A stretch of DNA of 15,439 bases from Sulfuritalea sp. (GTDB lineage Bacteria > Pseudomonadota > Gammaproteobacteria > Burkholderiales > Rhodocyclaceae), in the NCBI GenBank assembly GCA_022843505.1, contig JALHNN010000014.1, positions 1 through 15,439 on the forward strand. The letters are read 5' to 3'. A model generated the notes under the pieces. It saw only the letters and a list, made by a program, of their open reading frames with translations. It was not told where the DNA came from and made no database searches. Below, piece after piece: positions 7,729-13,630 of the stretch. Position numbers and translations under genes: made by a program. Position 1 is the first letter of the stretch. Each line of letters starts with the position of its first letter.

Positions 7729-8271
7729 CTATCGTGACATCAGCTCGTTCAGTTTGGGCTCCAGATCGGCCTCGCTCCAGCGTCCCAGCTTGGTCATCGC
7801 GAGATTGCCCTCGCGATCGAACACGGCGGTGAAGGGCAGGGCTTGCCGGCTGTTGCCAAGTTCGGCGCTTTTCGTCATGGTATTCATGTCGCCGATCAGC
7901 AGGGGGTAGCTGACCGGGGTCATTTTCTGGAATTCGGCGATTTTGGCAGCGTCATCGATGCTGATACCGACAAATTGAATCCCCTTGGATTGATATTTCT
8001 CATGCAGCCGCGAAAACCCCGGCATTTCGTCGCGGCAGGGCGCGCACCAGGTTGCCCAGTAGTTTATGACCAGCACCTTGCCGCGCCATTGGTCCAGACG
8101 CTGGGTTCGGCCAGCCACGTCGGTGAGCGGCAGACTCATGAGGGCGCTTGCCGAGGCCGCTGACTTGGTCGGGGGCTCCTGAGCTTTCCCCATGAAACCA
8201 AGCTGATAGCCGGCCACGGCGAGCAGCAGGACTATCCCGGCCAAGGCCAGCCAGACCGTGGGCCGCTTCAT
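7729..8271 (-). CDS. TlpA-family membrane-anchored thioredoxin-like protein
   Basis: A 180-residue periplasmic thioredoxin-fold protein. Residues of about 6-26 are a hydrophobic signal anchor. The redox motif WCAPC at 75-79, preceded by VINYWAT, and the cis-proline in ALPFTAV (Pro146) identify the TlpA/ResA/AhpC-TSA group. Such proteins reduce periplasmic disulfides, for example in cytochrome c heme attachment or copper-site assembly of oxidases. Which one is served here cannot be told, although a diheme cytochrome and a CuA oxidase lie a few genes away. The start codon overlaps the stop of the upstream gene (ATGA), indicating coupling. The spacing to aroQ is 38 bases. Confidence 0.92.
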   Translation of the reverse strand: MKRPTVWLALAGIVLLLAVAGYQLGFMGKAQEPPTKSAASASALMSLPLTDVAGRTQRLDQWRGKVLVINYWATWCAPCRDEMPGFSRLHEKYQSKGIQFVGISIDDAAKIAEFQKMTPVSYPLLIGDMNTMTKSAELGNSRQALPFTAVFDREGNLAMTKLGRWSEADLEPKLNELMSR

Positions 8272-8873
8272 TTTTCCGCTTCCCTCAGCAGCTCTTCGAC
8301 GACCTCGGCCCGCGCCCGATGGCGGCTGCGGCCCGCTGGCGACGCTTTCGCCTGCTGCCGCTCGGCGATCAGCGGGAACACCGTGATCAATACCGGCAGA
8401 TCATTCCAATCGAGACGCAGCTGGGCGTCGATGCCTGGGCGTCGGTTGGGTAGCGTTTCGTAGGAGATGCCGCGAGATAGGAGGGCGATCTCGACATCTT
8501 TGCTGCTGTCGGCGAACAAGTCGATTTCGATCGCGGAATAGCGCCCGGCCGTACCGTCAAGCGTTGCGCCGGTCAGGTAGGGGCGGAAGTCCGCCAGCCC
8601 TTCCATGACTTCCAGCGCCGTGATGCGCAGGTCATGGAGTCGTTCGCGTTGTTCGTCCTCCTGGTAAAGGGATTGCCAGGCCCGCAACTCCGCCTCCACT
8701 TCCTCATTGGTCGGCAGGGCCTCGCCTTCGCCGACCCCGAGGCTGCGTGCCGCCTTGCGCTTGGCAGTACCGTAGTCGCCGATGCCGTGTTCGGCCATCA
8801 GGCGTGCGGCGGCGCTGGCAATGGCGCGACGCGCGTGGCTGGACGCGGATACGGCGGGTTTGCGGCGAGGCAT
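8268..8873 (-). CDS. Uncharacterised protein with nucleotidyltransferase-like motif
   Basis: I do not recognise this 201-residue protein as a named family. The N-terminus (1-45) is basic and helical. Residues of about 55-92 are a charged helical stretch. Residues 101-120 read TGATLDGTAGRYSAIEIDLF, which looks like the G[SA]xxxGTxxxxSDhDh strand-loop-strand of the nucleotidyltransferase fold. However, Ser is replaced by Ala after the first Gly, and the acidic pair is altered (Ala-Ile-Glu-Ile-Asp). A later strand (QLRLDWNDLPVLITVFP, 151-167) could supply the third acidic residue. The tail (180-201) is basic. An active or degenerate nucleotidyltransferase is therefore an inference. It is the first gene of the minus-strand run, overlaps tlpA by four bases, and is divergent from mpl. 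Confidence 0.75.
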   Translation of the reverse strand: MPRRKPAVSASSHARRAIASAAARLMAEHGIGDYGTAKRKAARSLGVGEGEALPTNEEVEAELRAWQSLYQEDEQRERLHDLRITALEVMEGLADFRPYLTGATLDGTAGRYSAIEIDLFADSSKDVEIALLSRGISYETLPNRRPGIDAQLRLDWNDLPVLITVFPLIAERQQAKASPAGRSRHRARAEVVEELLREAEK

Positions 8874-8901
8874 GGCGGGCTGGGCGGCGGACGACGGGCG
8901 G

Positions 8902-8907
8902 TAGAAT
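8902..8907 (+). promoter_or_regulatory. Possible -10 element for mpl
   Basis: TAGAAT lies 28 bases before the mpl start and would place the transcript start near 8914, giving a short leader. No good -35 hexamer is seen, so this is a weak prediction. Confidence 0.35.
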
Positions 8908-8914
8908 CCGGCCG

Positions 8915-8923
8915 ATTATTCCA
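8915..8923 (-). promoter_or_regulatory. Possible extended -10 promoter for the minus-strand gene run
   Basis: Read on the minus strand this is TGGAATAAT, an extended -10 (TG-N-AATAAT), about 42 bases before the start of the gene at 8873. It nearly abuts the opposite-strand -10 at 8902-8907, so the two divergent promoters would occlude each other. No -35 match was found. Confidence 0.35.
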
Positions 8924-8935
8924 CGGAACGGCCCC

Positions 8936-10285
8936 ATGCATATCCACATCCTCGGCATCTGCGGCACCTTCATGGGCGGCATTGCCCTGTTGGCGCGCGC
9001 GGCGGGCCATCGCGTTACCGGCTGCGATGCCAACGTCTATCCCCCGATGAGCACGCAACTGGAGGAGCAGGGCATCGAGCTGGTATCGGGTTACGATGCC
9101 GCGCAACTGGCCCTTGCTCCCGACCTGTTTGTGGTCGGCAACGCCATTTCGCGGGGAAATCCGCTGCTCGAGGCCGTGCTCGACCGCAACCTGCCTTTCG
9201 TTTCAGGCCCCCAGTGGCTGGCGCAGAACATCCTGCGGGGCCGTTGGGTGCTTGGCGTTGCCGGCACCCACGGCAAGACCACCACGACATCGCTGCTGGC
9301 CTGGATTCTGGAAGACGCGGGCCTGAATCCGAGCTTCCTGGTCGGCGGCGTCCCGCAGGGCTTCGGGGTTTCGGCCCGATTGACCGATTCGCCCTTCTTC
9401 GTCATCGAAGCCGACGAGTACGACACGGCATTCTGCGACAAGCGTTCCAAGTTCGTGCATTACCTGCCGCGAACGGCGATACTGAACAATCTGGAATTCG
9501 ATCATGCGGATATCTTCGCTGATCTTGCTGCCATTGAAACTCAATTCCATCATTTGGTACGTACTTTGCCGGGAAATGGCCTGATCGTCGCCAACGCCTC
9601 CGAAACCTCTCTTGAGCGAGTGCTGGCGCGCGGCTGCTGGACGCCAGTCGAATGGTTCAACAGTGAAGCGGGATGGTCGGCCAGCGATCCGGATGCCGCA
9701 GGCGGTTTTGACCTCAGCCTCGGCGGCCGTCGCCAGGGGCGCGTCGAGAGTTTTGCGTTGTCCGGCGCCCACAATCGTGCCAACGCGGTCGCGGCGCTGC
9801 TTGCCGCCCGCCATGCCGGAGTTCCCTTGGACGTCGGTTTGAAGGCTTTGGCCGGCTTCCAGGGCATCAAACGACGCCTGGAAATCCGTGGCGAGGTTCG
9901 CGGGGTCACCGTTATCGACGATTTCGCCCATCATCCGACGGCGATTCGGGTCACCATACACGGGCTGCGCCAGCAAGTCGGCCCGGCGCGCATCCTGGCG
10001 GTACTGGAACCGCGCTCGAACACCATGAAACTGGGGGCCATGAAGGCGCTGCTGCCCGGCAGCCTTGCCGACGCCGATGCCACCTACTGCTACGCCGCCA
10101 ATCTCGGCTGGGACGCTGCCGAAGCGCTCGCCCCGCTTGGAGGCCGGGCACGGACTTTCGGCGACCTTGGCGACCTGGTGGCCGCCGTGTGCGCCGATGC
10201 ACGCGCCGGCGACCGGGTGCTGGTCATGAGCAACGGCGGCTTCGGCGGCGTGCATGAAAAACTGCTCGCCGCCCTGGATACCTGA
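8936..10285 (+). CDS. mpl: UDP-N-acetylmuramate:L-alanyl-gamma-D-glutamyl-meso-diaminopimelate ligase
   Basis: The 449-residue Mur-family ligase attaches the recycled tripeptide L-Ala-D-Glu-mDAP to UDP-MurNAc in the cytoplasm, returning murein peptide to cell-wall synthesis. It starts MHIHILGICGTFMGG, the Mpl version of the N-terminal UDP-binding Rossmann motif. The ATP loop AGTHGKTTTT lies at 109-118, EADEYDTAF at 158-166, LSGAHNRANAVAA at 275-287 and the C-terminal DDFAHHPTA at 328-336. Length is near that of E. coli Mpl (457), and the Mpl-specific YPPMSTQLEEQGI favours Mpl over MurC. The frame stays open upstream, but that stretch is antisense to the divergent gene. GGAACGG precedes the ATG. 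A strong terminator follows 22 bases after the stop, so it is probably monocistronic. Confidence 0.95.
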   Translation: MHIHILGICGTFMGGIALLARAAGHRVTGCDANVYPPMSTQLEEQGIELVSGYDAAQLALAPDLFVVGNAISRGNPLLEAVLDRNLPFVSGPQWLAQNILRGRWVLGVAGTHGKTTTTSLLAWILEDAGLNPSFLVGGVPQGFGVSARLTDSPFFVIEADEYDTAFCDKRSKFVHYLPRTAILNNLEFDHADIFADLAAIETQFHHLVRTLPGNGLIVANASETSLERVLARGCWTPVEWFNSEAGWSASDPDAAGGFDLSLGGRRQGRVESFALSGAHNRANAVAALLAARHAGVPLDVGLKALAGFQGIKRRLEIRGEVRGVTVIDDFAHHPTAIRVTIHGLRQQVGPARILAVLEPRSNTMKLGAMKALLPGSLADADATYCYAANLGWDAAEALAPLGGRARTFGDLGDLVAAVCADARAGDRVLVMSNGGFGGVHEKLLAALDT

Positions 10286-10307
10286 CCCGGGGCGGCGAAT
10301 GCCGAAG

Positions 10308-10339
10308 AAAAAAGCCCACGGCACGCCGCGGGCTTTTTT
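10308..10339. terminator. Bidirectional intrinsic terminator between mpl and cytochrome c4
   Basis: AAAAAAGCCC at 10308-10317 pairs with GGGCTTTTTT at 10330-10339; after one mismatch three further pairs close a 4-base loop. The A-run on one side and T-run on the other give a U-tract whichever strand is transcribed, so it can end both convergent transcripts. A second 7-bp hairpin (10355-10361 with 10372-10378) without a T-run lies just after the cytochrome gene. Confidence 0.93.
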
Positions 10340-10388
10340 GTCTCGAGGGGGTGAGGCGGAAGCGGTGGGCTTTCCGCCGCGCGCGCTT

Positions 10389-11060
10389 TCAGCGGCCGAG
10401 CGTGGCGATGTACTCGGCGACGGCGGCGATGTCTTTTTCGCTCATCCGGCCGGCGATGTCGCGCATCACCCTGGCCGGATCGGTGGCGCGCTTGCCGGAC
10501 TTGTAAGCCTTGAGCTGGTCGCTGATGTAGCCGGCGTGCTGACCACCAACCGCCGGGGCCAGCACCGCCGGAACCTTGGACATGAGCTTGGCCCAGTCGC
10601 GGTTGCCGACTCCGTTGGGCGCATGGCAGCCGATGCAGGCGGCAACGACATCGGGCCGGCCGATGCCTTTCATGAAGATTTTTTCCCCCTGCGCCAGCAG
10701 ATCCTTGTTCTGCGCCGGGTTCGGCCTGACCTTCTGGCTGCCGAACCAGGCGGCGATGTCGGCCATGTCGCTCTCCGCCACGGCCTGGGCCTGCGGGCTC
10801 ATGACTTCGTTGCTGCGGCGGGCCGCCTTGTAGTCATGCAGCGACTTGACGATGTATTCGGGGACCTGGCCGGCCAGCTTGGGCGCCTTGATCGCCGCGT
10901 ACATTTCCGGCGGGGTGTTGCCATCGGGACCGTGGCAACCGCCACAGGCGGCGGATTTTGCCTGTCCCGCCGCCGCGTTGCCGGCCGGTTTCGCCGCCGC
11001 GATGGACGCGGCAGCCAGGCTCGCGCAGGCCAGCGCGACCAGCAGATGCTTGGTGCTCAT
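10389..11060 (-). CDS. Diheme c-type cytochrome, cytochrome c4 family
   Basis: A 223-residue periplasmic cytochrome with a Sec signal peptide (about 1-23, ending in the AAA region) and two homologous heme domains. Heme sites are CGGCH (39-43) and CIGCH (142-146). The probable distal methionine ligands are Met87 (NEVMSP) and Met199 (ARVMRD). The paired-domain architecture and length are those of cytochrome c4, which carries electrons from the bc1 complex to terminal oxidases. The gene is transcribed away from the oxidase operon at 11230-15202 and shares its control region, so it is a natural candidate electron donor; this is inference. A GGGGGAA sequence lies about 10 bases before the ATG. The gene ends at a shared bidirectional terminator. 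Confidence 0.93.
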   Translation of the reverse strand: MSTKHLLVALACASLAAASIAAAKPAGNAAAGQAKSAACGGCHGPDGNTPPEMYAAIKAPKLAGQVPEYIVKSLHDYKAARRSNEVMSPQAQAVAESDMADIAAWFGSQKVRPNPAQNKDLLAQGEKIFMKGIGRPDVVAACIGCHAPNGVGNRDWAKLMSKVPAVLAPAVGGQHAGYISDQLKAYKSGKRATDPARVMRDIAGRMSEKDIAAVAEYIATLGR

Positions 11061-11108
11061 TTTTTTGGATTCCCCCCGATTCGGGTTGCGAAAATCACCG
11101 AACCTTGA

Positions 11109-11137
11109 AATAATTCGGCGGAGTTGATTTAGGTCAA
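11109..11137 (-). promoter_or_regulatory. Predicted sigma-70 promoter of cytochrome c4
   Basis: On the minus strand TTGACC (11132-11137) and ATTATT (11109-11114) are separated by 17 bases. This predicts a start near 11102, about 40 bases upstream of the cytochrome ATG. The -35 lies inside the FNR-like palindrome. Confidence 0.55.
11124..11137. promoter_or_regulatory. FNR/Anr/Dnr-type binding site
   Basis: TTGATTTAGGTCAA matches the CRP/FNR-family consensus TTGATNNNNATCAA in 9 of 10 defined bases. It lies between divergent respiratory genes and overlaps the -35 hexamers of both predicted promoters, a position that favours repression. Whether an oxygen sensor (FNR/Anr) or a nitric-oxide sensor (Dnr/Nnr) binds cannot be told from the motif. 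Confidence 0.7.
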
Positions 11138-11151
11138 TTATGTTTTAACAT
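11124..11151 (+). promoter_or_regulatory. Predicted sigma-70 promoter of the oxidase operon
   Basis: TTGATT (11124-11129), a 16-base spacer and TAACAT (11146-11151) predict a start near 11158 and a leader of about 70 bases before the first gene. The -35 is the left half of the FNR-like palindrome. Confidence 0.5.
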
Positions 11152-11229
11152 CGCTCAACTGGCAACCGCGGCAGTGAAAATTGTGTCGCGGCCACGACGA
11201 GCACAAGGCGCAAGACCAAGGGAGACACA

Positions 11230-11991
11230 ATGGCGTACGACGCCCATCATGCCGACGGACATGCCCACCCCCATTGGGATACGAGCATCTATCCGTTCAT
11301 TATCAGCTTCGGCATCCTCGCCCTGGCCATCGCGTTTTCCTTCAAGTTCGTCTATCACAACGGCTTTGCCGCGATCCTGGCGCTGGGCCTTGCGGTCCCC
11401 ATGATCATCGCCGGCATCGTCGGCTGGACCAGCGAAGCCATGGGCAAGGGCGAAGGCCTCTCCTATGGCGCCATGGGCTGGTTCATCGTCGCCGAGGCGA
11501 TGATTTTCGTCTCGTTCTTCGTCGGCTACTGGTACACCCGGCTGCATGCCGATGTCTGGCCTCCGGCCGGTACCGTGGCCCTGCCCAAGCTGCTGCCGTT
11601 GGTGATGACCTTCATCCTAGTGGCGTCGTCCCTCACCATCCATTACGCCGAGCACCTGCTGCATCTGGGCAACAAGGCCGGCTTCCGCACCTGGTACGTG
11701 ATCACCATCGTCCTCGGCGCCTGCTTCCTGGGAATGTCGGCCTACGAATGGTCGCACCTGATCCACGAGGGTTTCACCATCAGCACCAATGCCTTCAGCA
11801 CCGTCTTCTTCTCGGTCACGGGTCTCCACGGCTCGCACGTGGTGGTCGGCCTGGCGATCTTCCTCGCCGGCCTGCCCTCCGTGCTGCGCGGCGGCGACGT
11901 CGATGAGGGATTCATGCGTACCGCCGGGCTTTACTGGCACTTTGTGGACATCATTTGGTTCTTCGTCGTTTCGCAGGTTTATTACTGGTAG
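11230..11991 (+). CDS. Heme-copper oxidase subunit III
   Basis: A 253-residue integral membrane protein with about seven transmembrane helices and a histidine-rich N-terminus (residues 6-15). Subunit III has no redox cofactor; it supports proton uptake and stability of subunit I. Characteristic residues are the helix III glutamate in AEAMIF (Glu89), TGLHGSHVVVG (197-207) and YWHFVDIIWFF (235-245). AAGGGAG at 11218-11224 is a good ribosome binding site for the ATG. It is the first gene of the operon, which is unusual because subunit III normally follows subunits II and I. The 3' end overlaps the SCO gene by 37 bases. Length and motifs are complete, so it is not a remnant. Confidence 0.94.
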   Translation: MAYDAHHADGHAHPHWDTSIYPFIISFGILALAIAFSFKFVYHNGFAAILALGLAVPMIIAGIVGWTSEAMGKGEGLSYGAMGWFIVAEAMIFVSFFVGYWYTRLHADVWPPAGTVALPKLLPLVMTFILVASSLTIHYAEHLLHLGNKAGFRTWYVITIVLGACFLGMSAYEWSHLIHEGFTISTNAFSTVFFSVTGLHGSHVVVGLAIFLAGLPSVLRGGDVDEGFMRTAGLYWHFVDIIWFFVVSQVYYW

Positions 11992-12839
11992 TCGCCGCTG
12001 CGCTGTCGGCGCTTGCGGCTCGCGCCGTGACGGCGCCGACGCAGAACAGCGTTCCCGACGGATCGGTGATGCAGATCGACGAGCCGAGTTTCCTCGGCAA
12101 CCGGATGGTCGGCGAGACGCTGCTGACCGACGAGGAAGGGCGGGATTTCCGGGTCGCCGACATGCTTGGCAAGCCGGTGATCCTGGTGTTGTCGTATTTC
12201 GGGTGCGACGGAACCTGCCCGACGATGAACGCGGAACTGGCCAAGGTGCTGGCGAAGGTGACGCGGTTCGGGCTGGGCAAGGATTACCGGGTACTGACGG
12301 TGTCCTTCGACAAGCGGGACTCGCCGGCGACGGCGCGGGATTTCCTCGCCAAGTCGGGGGCCATGGCCGGCGGCGATGGCCTGTCCGCGGAGTCGGTGAA
12401 GGCGGGGTGGCGTCACGCCGTGGTCAAGACCGGCGAGGTCGAAAGGTTTGCGGGGGAGGTGGGGTTCCGCTTCTTCTGGTCGGATGCGGCAAAGGCGTTC
12501 CTGCATCCGAACGTGGTGGTGTTCCTGACGCCGGAAGGACGCGTTGCCCGTTACATCTACGGTACGCGGATGGATGCAAGAACGGTGGAACTGGCGATCA
12601 CCGACGCCGATTGGGAGCGCATTTCCAATTCGACGGCGGTATTCGACATCCTGACGGGGGCCTGCTTCAGCTACAACTATGCCGAAGGCAGGTACCAATG
12701 GAATTACTCGCTGCTGGCAGGGGTTGGCTCGCTGATCATGGGGCTTTCACTGATGGTGCTGGGGGCGTGGGCATATCGCCGGCGCATGGCGCGGCGGCAG
12801 TTGGGGGTGTTGGTGAATGAAGGGGATACGCATGCATGA
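11955..12839 (+). CDS. SCO1/SenC-type copper chaperone with C-terminal membrane anchor
   Basis: The 294-residue protein has an N-terminal signal sequence (about 5-25), a periplasmic thioredoxin-like SCO domain with the copper-binding CDGTC (Cys84, Cys88) and distal His184 (FLHPNVVVFL), and a C-terminal transmembrane helix (about 253-275) ending in a basic cytoplasmic tail. SCO proteins deliver copper to, or reduce, the CuA site of oxidase subunit II, which is encoded by the next gene. The start is TTG at 11955, inside the end of subunit III, chosen because it is the only start giving a complete signal peptide. A GTGGA lies just upstream. The 37-base overlap implies coupled translation. The double membrane attachment differs from the single N-terminal anchor of classical Sco1. 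Confidence 0.88.
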   Translation: MVLRRFAGLLLVVAAALSALAARAVTAPTQNSVPDGSVMQIDEPSFLGNRMVGETLLTDEEGRDFRVADMLGKPVILVLSYFGCDGTCPTMNAELAKVLAKVTRFGLGKDYRVLTVSFDKRDSPATARDFLAKSGAMAGGDGLSAESVKAGWRHAVVKTGEVERFAGEVGFRFFWSDAAKAFLHPNVVVFLTPEGRVARYIYGTRMDARTVELAITDADWERISNSTAVFDILTGACFSYNYAEGRYQWNYSLLAGVGSLIMGLSLMVLGAWAYRRRMARRQLGVLVNEGDTHA

Positions 12840-13614
12840 AACCATCAGACGCGGCGCCGCAGGGCTGGCCGCGCTGTTTTTGTCGGCGCCGGCCTGGGCG
12901 GCAGCCAAGGCGGAGCCGGCGATACCGGATCCGGCGCGCGACTGGGATCGCCTGTGGAACGAGGTAATCTTCGACATCACCATCATCGGCATCCTGTTCG
13001 CCATCGTCACGGCGTGGTTCATCTGGCAGGGCCGCCGCCGCCCGGGCAACGAGGTCGGCGCCTCGCCCAAGCTGTCGCCGGCCTCCGCCGTCGGCTGGGT
13101 GGTGATCCCGATCTTCGTCTTCCTGTCGATCGATCTCTACACGGCGGCCAACGGCTGGGTTCTGTGGAACACCTATCGCGACGTTCCCGACAAGCGCCTG
13201 GAAATCAAGCTCGAATCCGGCATGTACAGCTGGGACTACACCTATCCCAACGGCGTGCGCACCCAGAACGAGCTCGTGGTTCCCGCCGGCATGCCGGTGG
13301 TGCTGCGCATGACCAGCCGCGACACCTTGCACAGCCACTACATTCCGGACTTCCGGGTCAAGGAAGACTCGATGCCGGGTCGCATCACCTATCTCTGGTT
13401 CAACCCGACCAAGCCCGGCGAGCACATCGTCACCTGTGCCGAGTACTGTGGCGTCATGCACGGTTACATGGCCGGCCGCATCATCGTCAAGGCACCGGAA
13501 GAGTACGCCGCCTGGATCAAGGGCGAGGAGACCAAGCTCGCGGCGGCCAGCGCGCCGGAACCGGCAGCACCCGCTGCCAGCAAGCCCGCCAAGCCGGCGG
13601 CGAAAAAGACCTGA
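12832..13614 (+). CDS. Heme-copper oxidase subunit II (CuA)
   Basis: The 260-residue protein has a signal peptide (about 1-25), two transmembrane helices (about 46-66 and 86-107), a periplasmic cupredoxin domain, and an Ala/Pro/Lys-rich tail (about 235-260). All CuA ligands are present: His167, and Cys202, Glu204, Cys206, His210 and Met213 in CAEYCGVMHGYM. There is no fused cytochrome c domain. The aromatic strand reads MYSWDYTYPNG, so the usual electron-entry tryptophan is Tyr132. The ATG at 12832 has GAAGGGGAT upstream and overlaps the SCO stop by eight bases; an in-frame ATG at 12817 is possible but less well placed. It receives electrons from a periplasmic cytochrome, perhaps the c4 encoded at 10389, and passes them to subunit I. 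Confidence 0.95.
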   Translation: MHETIRRGAAGLAALFLSAPAWAAAKAEPAIPDPARDWDRLWNEVIFDITIIGILFAIVTAWFIWQGRRRPGNEVGASPKLSPASAVGWVVIPIFVFLSIDLYTAANGWVLWNTYRDVPDKRLEIKLESGMYSWDYTYPNGVRTQNELVVPAGMPVVLRMTSRDTLHSHYIPDFRVKEDSMPGRITYLWFNPTKPGEHIVTCAEYCGVMHGYMAGRIIVKAPEEYAAWIKGEETKLAAASAPEPAAPAASKPAKPAAKKT

Positions 13615-13630
13615 CGCAAGGACGCAAGCG

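Noticed and set aside
9203..10324. 373-codon open frame on the minus strand
   Set aside because: It is antisense to mpl, whose ATP loop and ligase motifs are complete; it also runs into the terminator.
13612..13630. Tandem GACGCAAG repeat before subunit I
   Set aside because: There are only two copies of eight bases, overlapping the stop of subunit II and the AAGGA ribosome site; too short to call a repeat element.
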